Both the position numbers and the translations under genes were made by a program. The notes below the pieces were generated by a model. It saw only the letters and a list, made by a program, of their open reading frames with translations. It did no database searches and had not been told where the DNA came from. From Vreelandella subglaciescola (GTDB lineage Bacteria > Pseudomonadota > Gammaproteobacteria > Pseudomonadales > Halomonadaceae), in the NCBI RefSeq assembly GCF_900142895.1, contig NZ_LT670847.1, positions 2,480,001 to 2,544,000 of the forward strand: DNA of 64,000 bases, written 5' to 3'. The stretch's first letter is position 1. Every line of letters begins with the position of its first letter. Positions 30,401-38,126 of the stretch are shown piece by piece.

Positions 30401-31317
30401 AACAGCCACAGCCCCGCGGCGGCCAGCGGCATGACGAAAAAGCCCACGGCAAGCAGGTACAGCGGAAACAGCCAGCGTGCCCGCTGGGCATCGTCGGGGT
30501 GGATGTTTTCGACCACGGTGACGTGAAACTGGCGCGGCAGGCAGAAAATCGCCAGCATGGCGAGCAGCGTCTGCGCCCAGAAGCCGTGGGCGAAATCCTG
30601 CTCGGTCAGCTGACGTTCGAGATCGAGCTGGCTGTCGGCGTAATGCATCAGCTCGCCGAGGCCGTCGAACATGCCCCATGTCACCACGGCGCCGAGAATG
30701 ATGAAGGCGGCGAGCTTGACCAGCGACTCGAAGGCCACGGCATGAATCAGGCCTTCATGGTGTTCGGTGGCATCGGTATGGCGGGTGCCGAATAAAATCG
30801 CGAACAGCGCCATGACGCAGGCGATGTAAAAGGCGGCGTCGCCAAACAGCGGCGCGCGCGGCCCGCCGGCTTCGCCGGTCAGAATGCTGAAGGAAGACGC
30901 CACGGCTTTCAGCTGCAGGGCGATATAGGGCAGCGTGCCGACCAGTGCGATCAGGCTGGCGAACACCGCCAGTGACTGCGCCTTGCCGTAGCGCGAGGCA
31001 ATAAAATCGGCAATCGAGGTGACGTTCTGGTGCTTGGCCACGCGGATCATCTTGGCGAGTATCGGCCAGAACAGCAGGAAGGTCAGGATGGGGCCGACAA
31101 AAATACTGGCGAATGACCAGCCCGACGTCGCCGCCTGCCCCACGGCACCGTAAAACGTCCACGAGGTGCAGTAAATCGCCAGCGCCAGGCTGTAAATCAG
31201 CGGCCGGCGGCGGCTGGCGCCGTGAGTATGCGCCCGGCGGTCGCCGTACCAGGCAATGCCGAACAGTATCGCAATATACCCAAGCGATACCGCGATAAGT
31301 AGCCCCGCGTAAAACAT
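27433..31317 (-). CDS. crbS: Transporter-fused hybrid histidine kinase, CrbS/MxtR-like
   Basis: A 1294-residue membrane sensor. Residues 1 to about 500 form a sodium:solute symporter (SLC5) domain with a dozen or so membrane helices. After a linker, PAS-like regions lie around 645-760 and 772-890 (GISVVDQHLRLVVWNQRYLEL; ALIAYFDKDCRYLFTNRAYEQ), followed by a coiled coil, HisKA with H932 in ASHDLLQPLNAAR, HATPase with FLSNALRYTQ, DTGPGIPE and GLGLGLSIAERM, and a C-terminal receiver domain with likely phospho-acceptor D1218 (ILADYHLD). This architecture defines CrbS/MxtR kinases that control acetate use through CrbR. ATG 31317 is preceded by GGGAG. It is convergent with crbR, sharing stop bases. 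Confidence 0.9.
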   Translation of the reverse strand: MFYAGLLIAVSLGYIAILFGIAWYGDRRAHTHGASRRRPLIYSLALAIYCTSWTFYGAVGQAATSGWSFASIFVGPILTFLLFWPILAKMIRVAKHQNVTSIADFIASRYGKAQSLAVFASLIALVGTLPYIALQLKAVASSFSILTGEAGGPRAPLFGDAAFYIACVMALFAILFGTRHTDATEHHEGLIHAVAFESLVKLAAFIILGAVVTWGMFDGLGELMHYADSQLDLERQLTEQDFAHGFWAQTLLAMLAIFCLPRQFHVTVVENIHPDDAQRARWLFPLYLLAVGFFVMPLAAAGLWLFGDSGVEPDAYVLALSMASGHEWLTLLTFIGGFSASTSMVIVAAVAVSIMISNEIVIPALFRLRWFDTQARDYGRLVLRVRRFTIIAVLALAYGFYRMLAEFSSLASIGMLSFAAAAQFAPALIGGLYWKRGNWLGVTVGLNAGFAIWAYSLLGPALVNAGVLPGGWVTNGPLGVAWLSPTSLFGLHLGDPFTHGVMLSLGVNLFCYIFISQLSSQRVVERIQASLFVDSVETRQTSINRPWMGATTVGDLKVLCERFLGEGQVARAFGDYARRNGTPLADDARASIDVIQFTERFLASVLGASSARIVVNSALQGRGIGISDVISIVDEASQVLEFNRALLQATIENITQGISVVDQHLRLVVWNQRYLELFRFPDHLIRVGAPIDRIFRYNAHSGEYGPGDPEEHVELLLDNIREGQPHRYVRYRQDGSVLEVQGNPMPGGGFVYTYQDISPQKRIEEALIRSENNIRIYTDNVPALIAYFDKDCRYLFTNRAYEQAFGVDRHAVIGRRFADVMPADRAHERAGWIEQTLNGERVSFEVSMPQAGELRHMLVTYTPHFDDAHAILGFFALYQDITERRQAEVALKETNETLEERVHERTQALRQAKQLAEDANTSKTRFLAAASHDLLQPLNAARLFTSALMQDENTPNAQRTIGHIDNSLQAAEELLGTLLDISKLDAGALTPRRSHFALADILRPLRAEFDVMAEDRGLDLVVVPTEQWVDSDSQMLRRIIQNFLSNALRYTQEGRVLLGCRRSGDRLRIEVWDTGPGIPEAKQTEIFQEFRRLDQASRHRESEKGLGLGLSIAERMSRVLDHPLKVRSWEGYGTVFSVSVPTVAAQVIADQPAEPKRSAGNKLAGTRIVCIDNESLILEGMAAMLGGWGCEVFTATSIGGAKSILRNMEGDPDAILADYHLDNEVTGLMALEALAERLQGDVPSIVITADRSEEVAEQIKRAGHHLLLKPVRPAALRALLSRTLQASRGARNGA

Positions 31318-31404
31318 CCAACGCTCCCGCCGTGGCGCAAAAACGCCCATTCTAGGCGAAATGGGCGTGGGCGTCAGGCCGGAGTGGCGGGTTGGAGGGC
31401 GGGT

Positions 31405-31929
31405 TTACACTTCGTGTGCCGGCTGGCACGCGGTGGTATAGAGTTTGGCGCCTTCGCGCAGGGTGCGCAGGGCGTTAAGCGCGGGCTTTCCAGTGGCATC
31501 ATCCAGCGGCACCAGCTCGCGGTTGTCGCAGTTGAGCAGGTACGGCGTGGGCGTCACTACGTCGGCGTAGTGGCGCTCAAAATGGTAGACAATCAGCTCA
31601 ACAACGGGTGTTTGGCCGCGCGCGTTATGCGTCATGCCGTCACGATCCACGGCGCTGAACTCGGTCACCATGGGAAAGGCCAGCGTCCAGGGACGCCAGA
31701 TCATGCTGTCGGTCTGGCTGGAAATAACCACGGCGCTGGCAGGCAGCTGCTGGCTTTTAAGCTCAAACCAGCTGTATTCCGCATTGACCTGATAGCCCAA
31801 CATGCCGAGGCCGGCGCATACCGGCACGATCCACTTGGGCAGACGTTTGCCGCTCAGCGTGCGCAATACAAGGCCGATACCCGCAGCGCCCAGGCCCGAA
31901 AAAACGGCGGCGATCAAATGCCAGATCAT
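31405..31929 (-). CDS. Membrane-anchored protein of unknown function
   Basis: I do not recognise a named family. The 174-residue protein has two hydrophobic segments near the N-terminus (MIWHLIAAVFSGLGAAGIGL and WIVPVCAGLGMLGYQV) and then a soluble domain of about 125 residues, probably periplasmic. The soluble part contains two cysteines (LLNCDNREL and TTACQP). It sits between the symporter gene and crbS on the same strand. A hairpin after the symporter stop lies just upstream, so it may be expressed separately or by readthrough. The location suggests a link to acetate transport or sensing, which is inference only. Confidence 0.75.
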   Translation of the reverse strand: MIWHLIAAVFSGLGAAGIGLVLRTLSGKRLPKWIVPVCAGLGMLGYQVNAEYSWFELKSQQLPASAVVISSQTDSMIWRPWTLAFPMVTEFSAVDRDGMTHNARGQTPVVELIVYHFERHYADVVTPTPYLLNCDNRELVPLDDATGKPALNALRTLREGAKLYTTACQPAHEV

Positions 31930-31951
31930 GGCGTATCCTCTGTGAAAGAAG

Positions 31952-31975
31952 GCGGGCTTCCGTATGGAAGCCCGC
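31952..31975 (-). terminator. Hairpin after symporter operon
   Basis: GCGGGCTTCC (31952-31961), loop GTAT, GGAAGCCCGC (31966-31975): a perfect 10-base stem. On the minus strand it is followed by CTTCTTTC, a modest T-rich run, so it probably terminates or attenuates the symporter transcript. Confidence 0.65.
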
Positions 31976-32016
31976 TTGGTCTGGGTCGAAACATTTCAAG
32001 GTCGAGTCATTATAAA

Positions 32017-33819
32017 TCAGTGACTCATGTGTGTCGCACTGCCAGCCCCTTTCGGGTAGCGCACGCTTTCGACCAGGTCCTGAATGGCCTGCGGCGGTGC
32101 GGCGGTCACGTTGGACACCACGAAGGCAACCGCGAAGTTCATGATCGCCCCCAGCGCACCGAAGGACTGCGGCGAGATGCCCATGACCCAGTTATCCGGC
32201 GTGTTCGCCAGCATGTTGGTGCCGGGGATAAAGAACCAGCCAAGGTAGGTGAAGATATACAGCAGCGTGGTCAAAAGCCCGGTCAGCATGCCCGCGACGG
32301 CACCGTGGTTGTTGATGCGCTTGGAGAAGATACCCATCATCAACACCGGGAACAGCGACGCACCGGCAATACCGAAGGCCAGCGCCACGGTTTGTGCGGC
32401 AAACCCCGGCGGATTGAGCCCCAGATAGGTCGCGAGCAGAATCGCCCCGCCCATGGAGATCCGTGCGGCCAGCATTTCGCCTTTTTCGGAGATGCGCGGG
32501 TTGATCGTGTTCTTGATCAGGTCGTGGCTGATGGCCGAGGAAATCGCCAGCAGCAGCCCGGCCGCGGTAGACAGCGCTGCGGCAACCCCGCCGGCGGCAA
32601 TCAGGCCGATGACCCAGGGCGGCAAGTTGGCAATCTCGGGGTTGGCGAGTACCAGGATGTCGTTGTTGACGGAAAGCTCGTTACCTTCCCAGCCACGCTC
32701 GGTGGCAGTGCCGGTAAAGGCTTCGTTAGTGTCGTTGTACAGCTGGATGCGGTCGTCGCCGTTCTTGTCCTCGAAGGTGATCAGGCCGGTGTGTTCCCAG
32801 GCGCGGATCCAGTTGGGGCGGTCTGCGTAAAGGATGGGGCTGCTGGCTGCGGCGTCGTAGTCTTCGACCTGCTCGCTCATGTCGGGGTAGATAGTGGTCA
32901 TCAGGTTCAGGCGCGCCATGGAGCCGACGGCCGGTGCCGTGACGTACAGCAGCGCGATAAACACCAGTGCCCAGCCCGCCGACCAGCGTGCATCAGCCAC
33001 CTTCGGCACGGTGAAAAAGCGGATGATGACGTGGGGCAGCCCGGCGGTACCCACCATCAGCGAGAGCGTGAACAGCACCATGTTGAGCTTGTTGTCCACG
33101 TCGCCGGTGTAGGCGTTGAAACCCAGCGCGGTCACCACCTGATCCAGCTTGTCGAGCAGCGGAATGCCGGACTCGACGTGTGTGCCGAACATGCCGAACA
33201 TGGGGATCGGGTTACCGGTCAGCTGCATGGCGATGAACACGGCCGGAATGGTGTAGGCAATAATCAGCACGATGTACTGGGCGACCTGGGTATAGGTAAT
33301 GCCCTTCATGCCGCCAAATACCGCGTACAGGAACACGATCAGCGCGGCAATCCAGATGCCCGCGGTATTGGACACTTCCAGAAAGCGCGAGAAAGCCACG
33401 CCGGCACCGGTCATCTGGCCGATGACGTACGTCACCGAGGCGGTGATCAAACAGACCACGGCGATCAGCCGCGCGGTGCTGCTGTAGAAGCGATCGCCGA
33501 TAAAGGCCGGTACGGTAAACTTGCCGAACTTGCGCAGGTAGGGCGCGAGCAGCATGGCAAGCAGCACGTAGCCGCCGGTCCAGCCCATCAGGTAGGTCGA
33601 GTTGGCGTAGCCGCCGGCGGCCAGCAGACCCGCCATGGAGATGAACGAGGCCGCCGACATCCAGTCGGCGGCCGTCGCCATGCCGTTGGTAATGGGATGC
33701 ACGCCGCCGCCGGCGACGTAGAAGTCCTTGGTGGAGCCGGCGCGCGCCCAGATGGCGATGCCGATGTAGAGCGCAAACGACGCGCCAACAAACAGTATGT
33801 TGATCGTAAACTGGTCCAT
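32017..33819 (-). CDS. Sodium:solute symporter large subunit, ActP-like
   Basis: A 600-residue SLC5/SSSF transporter with about 13 membrane helices. Typical motifs are AADWMSAASFISMAGLLAAGGY near the N-terminus and GGVAAALSTAAGLLLAISSAISHDL later. A hydrophilic insert of about 80 residues (from IYPDMSEQVEDYD to LSVNNDILVLANPE) marks the VC_2705 subgroup that works with a small DUF4212 subunit. By family and by the neighbouring acs and crbSR genes, acetate or another short-chain monocarboxylate is the expected substrate, co-transported with sodium. That is inference; E. coli ActP is a more distant relative. Seven bases separate it from the small-subunit gene. Confidence 0.88.
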   Translation of the reverse strand: MDQFTINILFVGASFALYIGIAIWARAGSTKDFYVAGGGVHPITNGMATAADWMSAASFISMAGLLAAGGYANSTYLMGWTGGYVLLAMLLAPYLRKFGKFTVPAFIGDRFYSSTARLIAVVCLITASVTYVIGQMTGAGVAFSRFLEVSNTAGIWIAALIVFLYAVFGGMKGITYTQVAQYIVLIIAYTIPAVFIAMQLTGNPIPMFGMFGTHVESGIPLLDKLDQVVTALGFNAYTGDVDNKLNMVLFTLSLMVGTAGLPHVIIRFFTVPKVADARWSAGWALVFIALLYVTAPAVGSMARLNLMTTIYPDMSEQVEDYDAAASSPILYADRPNWIRAWEHTGLITFEDKNGDDRIQLYNDTNEAFTGTATERGWEGNELSVNNDILVLANPEIANLPPWVIGLIAAGGVAAALSTAAGLLLAISSAISHDLIKNTINPRISEKGEMLAARISMGGAILLATYLGLNPPGFAAQTVALAFGIAGASLFPVLMMGIFSKRINNHGAVAGMLTGLLTTLLYIFTYLGWFFIPGTNMLANTPDNWVMGISPQSFGALGAIMNFAVAFVVSNVTAAPPQAIQDLVESVRYPKGAGSATHMSH

Positions 33820-33825
33820 GCTGGC

Positions 33826-34086
33826 TTACTCCCCGAGGTCGTATTTTTTGTCGAGCTGATTCATCTTCCAGGCGTAGAAGAAGGTCAGCGCGATAAACGT
33901 CAGGATTGAGCCTTGCTGGGCAAACCAGAAGCCAAGGTCAGTCCCGCCGACGGGAATACCCGCTAAAAGCGGGCGAAACAGGATGGCACAGCCGTACGAC
34001 ACGAAGGCCCAGACGATCAGGCAGCCGAAAATGGTGCGTACGTTGGCTTTCCAGTATGCAGCAGCGTTGGAAGTATCATCTGCCAT
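33826..34086 (-). CDS. DUF4212 protein, symporter small subunit
   Basis: An 86-residue inner-membrane protein of the DUF4212 family (VC_2704-like). Two membrane helices are clear: IFGCLIVWAFVSYGCAILF and FWFAQQGSILTFIALTFFYAW, followed by a charged tail (KMNQLDKKYDLGE). Family members are found directly upstream of the large sodium:solute symporter subunit, as here, and the pair is co-transcribed. Some homologues carry the name YjcH-like. ATG 34086 has GGAGAG upstream on the minus strand. Confidence 0.87.
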   Translation of the reverse strand: MADDTSNAAAYWKANVRTIFGCLIVWAFVSYGCAILFRPLLAGIPVGGTDLGFWFAQQGSILTFIALTFFYAWKMNQLDKKYDLGE

Positions 34087-34257
34087 GGCGTTGCTCTCCG
34101 TTTGTGATTGTTAAGGTTTGGAGATTGCGGTGAGTGAACAGTGCCAGGGTTGTGCGGCCGTGCCGTTCAGAAGCACAGTTTTTAACCGGGCGAAGACGGC
34201 GCGACAACCCTGCATTACGTGCTTTCATACTGGCCAAAAAACGTCAAAAAGAAATCC

Positions 34258-34283
34258 AGACTTTGGTCTTTAAACCAACGTCT
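34258..34283. promoter_or_regulatory. Inverted pair of ACCAANGTCT elements between divergent genes
   Basis: AGACTTTGGT (34258-34267) and ACCAACGTCT (34274-34283) are inverted arms, matching at nine of ten positions, six bases apart. Read on the minus strand the first arm is ACCAAAGTCT, the same core as in both acs promoters, followed 28 bases on by TATGAA. The site lies 172 bases from the DUF4212 start and 136 bases from the DUF294 start. Nothing else is evident in this 332-base gap. Confidence 0.6.
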
Positions 34284-34418
34284 TGACTGCTGATGGCGGG
34301 CTGGAACGGTCGCTGTGAGGATAGCCGTGGCGAATGGCTATGACGATAGTATAGGTGTCGGTACGGGCACAGACGTCGATACTCTGGGGACGCCGTTTCC
34401 CTTTTTGCCGAGGTATGC

Positions 34419-36233
34419 ATGGTCGATGTCGAGCTTTCCCAACCTCCCTTTACGCTGCTCGACGCGGCGGGCCGTGAACATGCGCGCCGCGGCATGGATA
34501 TTGCCTACTTCGACCGCGACGAAATCATTCTGGATACCGGGCAGGCCGGCGAGTCGCTGTTTTTGATCCATCAGGGTGAGGTCGCCGAAGTGGACCCGAC
34601 GCTGCCGCAGGCCACCGCGCGTATCGGCCTTTACACGGCGGGTGACCTGTTCGGCGCCATCAGCATGATCAACGGCCAGAGCCGCTATCGCTTTATCGCC
34701 GAGCAGGACTGCCTGTGCTATCTGTTTCCCAAGGTGCTGTTCCAGCAGCTGTGTCGGGCGTATCCCGAGTTTGACGGTTTCTTCCGCCAGTCACTGGCGC
34801 ACAAGGCGCGCCGGCTGATGGAAAAGCGTGCCGAAGGCGGCGTGACCATGGCCGGGTTCATGCTGGCGCAGGTTAGCGCCTGCATGCGCGCCCCCCAGCG
34901 CATCAAGGCCGATGCCGATATCGCCAGCGCGGTGACGCAGCTTAATGAAAGCCACGCCGATAGCCTGCTGGTCGAGCGGGAGGGCGCGTGGGGCATGCTG
35001 ACCAAGACCGATCTGCTCAACGCGCTGGTGGTTGACGGATTGCCTCAGCAAAGCCCGGTCGGTGATATTGCCCGCTACCGTCTGATCACGGTAACGCCCG
35101 GCCAGTACCTGTTCGAGGCGCTGGTGATGATGACGCGGCATAAGGTCTCGCGGGTGGTGGTGCTTGACGGGCAGGCGCCGGTGGGCGTGGTCGAGCTGAC
35201 CGACGTGCTGAGCTACTTTTCCAGCCGCAGCTATGTGGTGAGCCTGCAGATCGAGCAGGCGGACGACCTGCATTCGCTGGCCGCGGCCAGCCGGCGAACG
35301 CCGGAGCTGGTCAACGCGCTGATGGCGCAAGGCGTCAAACTGCGCTTTGCCATGGAGCTGTTGGCCGCGCTGAACGGCCGTATTATCCACAAGGCCTGGC
35401 AGCTGTGCGTCGCACCGCGCTACCACAATGACAGCTGCCTGATAGTGATGGGCAGCGAAGGGCGCGGCGAACAGATCCTGAAAACCGATCAGGACAACGG
35501 CCTGATTCTCGACGATGCGCTGGAATGGCCCGAGGTCGGCAGCGCCATGCGCCAACTGACCGATACGCTGGTCACGCTTGGCTACCCGCCGTGCCCCGGC
35601 AACATCATGGTCTCCAACCCCGAATGGACGGGGAGCGTCAGCCAGTGGCAGGCGCGTATTGCCAGTTGGGCCGCCGCCCGGGACGGCGACAGCCTGATGA
35701 AGCTGGCCATCATGCTGGATGCCCACGCGGTCGCGGGTAACCCGTCGCTCCTCGAGCGCGTGCGCCAGACGCTGTTCGAGCACTGCGCCAGCGATGACCT
35801 GCTGCTGTCCTACTTTGCCCGGGCAGCGCTGCGTTTTTCGACGCCGTTGACGCTGTTTGGCTCGCTGAAAAAACCCCAGCACGGCATTGATATCAAAAAA
35901 GGCGGCATTTTTCCCATTGTCCACGGCGTGCGCACCATGGCGCTTGAGCGCTGTATTACCGCCACGTCAACCTTTGAGCGGCTGGAGGCGCTGGTGGTAG
36001 ACGGCCGCCTGAAGCGCCGCTTTGCCGATGACGTTGGCGAGGCGCTGGCGCTGTTTACCGAGCTGCGGCTCAAACGCCAGCTGGAAGTGCCCACGGCTGA
36101 CGGCCAAAGCCGCGATCGCGTGGTGGTGCAGACGCTGTCGTCGCTGGAGCGCGACCTGCTGCGCGAGGCGCTGCATATCGTCAAGGATCTCAAGCAGCGC
36201 CTGTCGCACCGCTATCACCTGGAGTATTCCTGA
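34419..36233 (+). CDS. cNMP-binding/CBS/DUF294 nucleotidyltransferase-like protein
   Basis: A 604-residue cytoplasmic protein with three parts: a cyclic-nucleotide-binding-like domain (residues 10-130, FDRDEIILDTGQAGESLFLIHQGEV), a pair of CBS motifs (about 150-280, HADSLLVEREGAWGMLTKTDLL and KVSRVVVLDGQAPVGVVELTDVL), and a DUF294 domain with the nucleotidyltransferase signature GSEGRGEQ plus TDQDNGLI (about 345-365), then a helical substrate-binding tail. Homologues are signal-responsive nucleotidyltransferases of unknown target. In related bacteria they often sit beside acetate symporter genes and are reported in the CrbR regulon. Here the gene is divergent from that operon across a shared palindromic site. 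Confidence 0.88.
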   Translation: MVDVELSQPPFTLLDAAGREHARRGMDIAYFDRDEIILDTGQAGESLFLIHQGEVAEVDPTLPQATARIGLYTAGDLFGAISMINGQSRYRFIAEQDCLCYLFPKVLFQQLCRAYPEFDGFFRQSLAHKARRLMEKRAEGGVTMAGFMLAQVSACMRAPQRIKADADIASAVTQLNESHADSLLVEREGAWGMLTKTDLLNALVVDGLPQQSPVGDIARYRLITVTPGQYLFEALVMMTRHKVSRVVVLDGQAPVGVVELTDVLSYFSSRSYVVSLQIEQADDLHSLAAASRRTPELVNALMAQGVKLRFAMELLAALNGRIIHKAWQLCVAPRYHNDSCLIVMGSEGRGEQILKTDQDNGLILDDALEWPEVGSAMRQLTDTLVTLGYPPCPGNIMVSNPEWTGSVSQWQARIASWAAARDGDSLMKLAIMLDAHAVAGNPSLLERVRQTLFEHCASDDLLLSYFARAALRFSTPLTLFGSLKKPQHGIDIKKGGIFPIVHGVRTMALERCITATSTFERLEALVVDGRLKRRFADDVGEALALFTELRLKRQLEVPTADGQSRDRVVVQTLSSLERDLLREALHIVKDLKQRLSHRYHLEYS

Positions 36234-36365
36234 AGCGAGATGAAGGGGGAGTTGGTGGGGTAGCGCCGGGTATTGTTACAATGGCCGCTATCAGAGCGGC
36301 GCTTTCCTGTTCTATCACAGCGCTGCTTTCCCCATTTTCTTCACTATCGACCGCGCAGACTTCCT

Positions 36366-37286
36366 ATGCCGCATTCTGACCCCGTGCAATCCCTTGATCC
36401 CGCTGCGTACGCTTCCGCGCCCGAGGCCACCGCTGCCAATGATGCCGCGACCACTGAGGCGCAGCACAAACGCGACTTCAACAAGCTGCAAAAACGTCTG
36501 CGGCGCCAGACCGGCAACGCCGTGATTGACTACCGCATGATCGAGGAAGGCGACAAGATCATGGTGTGCCTGTCAGGCGGCAAGGACAGCTACACGATGC
36601 TGGACATGCTGCGCAGCCTGCAGCGCAACGCGCCGATCAGCTTTTCGCTAGTGGCGGTGAATCTTGACCAGAAACAGCCGGGCTTTCCCGAGCACGTGCT
36701 GCCCGAATATCTGGATAAACTGGGCGTTGATTACCATATCCTCGAGCGCGATACCTACTCGGTGGTCAAGGAGAAAACCCCTGAGGGTAAAACCACCTGC
36801 GCGCTGTGTTCGCGCCTGCGCCGCGGCTCGCTTTACGGCTTTGCCGAGGAGATCGGCGCGACCAAGGTAGCGCTTGGCCACCACCGCGAAGACATTCTGG
36901 AAACGCTTTTCCTGAACATGTTTTTCGGCGGCAGCTTAAAGGCGATGCCGCCCAAGCTCTTGTCCGACGACGCTAAAAATATCGTCATTCGCCCGCTGGC
37001 CTACTGCAAAGAGGCCGATATTGCCGAGTTTTCCCGTCAGATGGCGTATCCGATCATCCCCTGCAACCTGTGCGGCTCGCAGCCCAACATGCAGCGCCAG
37101 AACGTCAAGGCGATGCTCGACGATTGGGATAAAAACCATCCCGGCCGGCTGGAAAGCATGTTCAAGGCGGTGACCAACGTCGCCCCGTCCCAGCTTGCCG
37201 ACCGCGAGCAGTTTGATTTTGAAAACCTTGAAGCCAAGCAGGAAGCGGCGCTCTCCGAGCGCATTCAGGCGTTCAACGTAGGCTGA
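36366..37286 (+). CDS. ttcA: tRNA 2-thiocytidine(32) synthetase TtcA
   Basis: TtcA thiolates cytidine 32 of some tRNAs using ATP and a [4Fe-4S] cluster. The PP-loop is [15 protein letters not shown], and cluster cysteines lie in [12 protein letters not shown] and [29 protein letters not shown] is another signature. From ATG 36366 (MPHSDPVQ) it is 306 residues, including a poorly conserved 40-residue N-terminal tail; an upstream start at 36273 is unlikely. The ribosome site is weak. It ends six bases from the convergent fnr/anr gene, a neighbour pair that both depend on iron-sulfur clusters. Confidence 0.95.
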   Translation: MPHSDPVQSLDPAAYASAPEATAANDAATTEAQHKRDFNKLQKRLRRQTGNAVIDYRMIEEGDKIMVCLSGGKDSYTMLDMLRSLQRNAPISFSLVAVNLDQKQPGFPEHVLPEYLDKLGVDYHILERDTYSVVKEKTPEGKTTCALCSRLRRGSLYGFAEEIGATKVALGHHREDILETLFLNMFFGGSLKAMPPKLLSDDAKNIVIRPLAYCKEADIAEFSRQMAYPIIPCNLCGSQPNMQRQNVKAMLDDWDKNHPGRLESMFKAVTNVAPSQLADREQFDFENLEAKQEAALSERIQAFNVG

Positions 37287-37292
37287 TGGCGT

Positions 37293-38045
37293 TCAGGAGG
37301 ACGCGACCTCCTGGATGTCTTCCTCGGCCAGCGCCAAAAGCTGCGGCATGCCCAATATGTTGACTTCACGGCCGGAGACGGCCACGACGTTTTGGCTTTG
37401 GAAGCGGCTTAAAATCCGGCTGACGGTTTCCACCGCGAGGCCTAAATAGTTGCCGATATCCGCGCGCGCCATCGACAGCCGGAAGCTGTAGGGCGAATAC
37501 CCGCGGCGGCGAAAACGATCGGACAGGGTGATCAAGAAGCTGGCCATGCGCTGGTCGGCGGTTTTGCGCGAAAGCAGGCGCATCATGCGGCGGTCTTCGC
37601 GCATCTCTTTGCTCATGCTGCGATACAGCTGGGCGCGAAGTTCGGGCAGTTCTTCAGATAACAAGTCCAGCCGGTCAAAGGGAATCTCGCATACGGTGGT
37701 GGTTTCCAGCGCCACCACGCTGCCGGGGTAGTGTTGTTCGTCGATACCGTCGAGGCCCACAAGCTCGCTGGGCAGATAGAAATTGGTCAGCTGATCGTTA
37801 CCGTTACCTTCGATCGTCACCTGTTTGAGGCTTCCCGAGCGCACGGCGAAGACGCTGGTGAATGCCTCGCCCTGACGAAACAGCGGCTCGCCTTTTTTGA
37901 GCGGTGCGCGCCGTCGAATGATGGCGTCAAACTGGTCCATGTCCTCAAGCTCAAGAGCAAGCGGCAGGCACAACGAACTCAGGCTGCACGTCTGGCAGCG
38001 GGTTTCATGCAACAGGGGGCGCCGACGGCTGAGATATTCGGGCAT
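37293..38045 (-). CDS. fnr: Oxygen-sensing Crp/Fnr-family regulator (Fnr/Anr)
   Basis: A 250-residue regulator that binds DNA as a [4Fe-4S] dimer without oxygen. The four cluster cysteines are C17, C20, C26 (TRCQTCSLSSLC) and C119 (TTTVCEIPF). A cNMP-like sensor domain, a dimer helix (ELRAQLYRSMSKEMRED) and an HTH with recognition helix VETVSRILSRFQ follow; the E-SR pattern fits TTGAT-N4-ATCAA sites. ATG 38045 has GGAGG upstream. Candidate target boxes lie before hemN and ccoN in this window, so it very likely controls both neighbours. Confidence 0.95.
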   Translation of the reverse strand: MPEYLSRRRPLLHETRCQTCSLSSLCLPLALELEDMDQFDAIIRRRAPLKKGEPLFRQGEAFTSVFAVRSGSLKQVTIEGNGNDQLTNFYLPSELVGLDGIDEQHYPGSVVALETTTVCEIPFDRLDLLSEELPELRAQLYRSMSKEMREDRRMMRLLSRKTADQRMASFLITLSDRFRRRGYSPYSFRLSMARADIGNYLGLAVETVSRILSRFQSQNVVAVSGREVNILGMPQLLALAEEDIQEVASS

Positions 38046-38126
38046 GGATTCCTCCGTGAAGTGGGTCACGGCGCCATTATGCGAGTAAGCGCCGGCGGCC
38101 CACAAGCCACCAGCGCTGTTTTGCCG

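Noticed and set aside
31384..33909. Open frame of about 840 codons on the plus strand opposite the symporter gene
   Set aside because: Rich in His, Gln, Arg and Gly with no domain, and exactly opposite a clear transporter gene.
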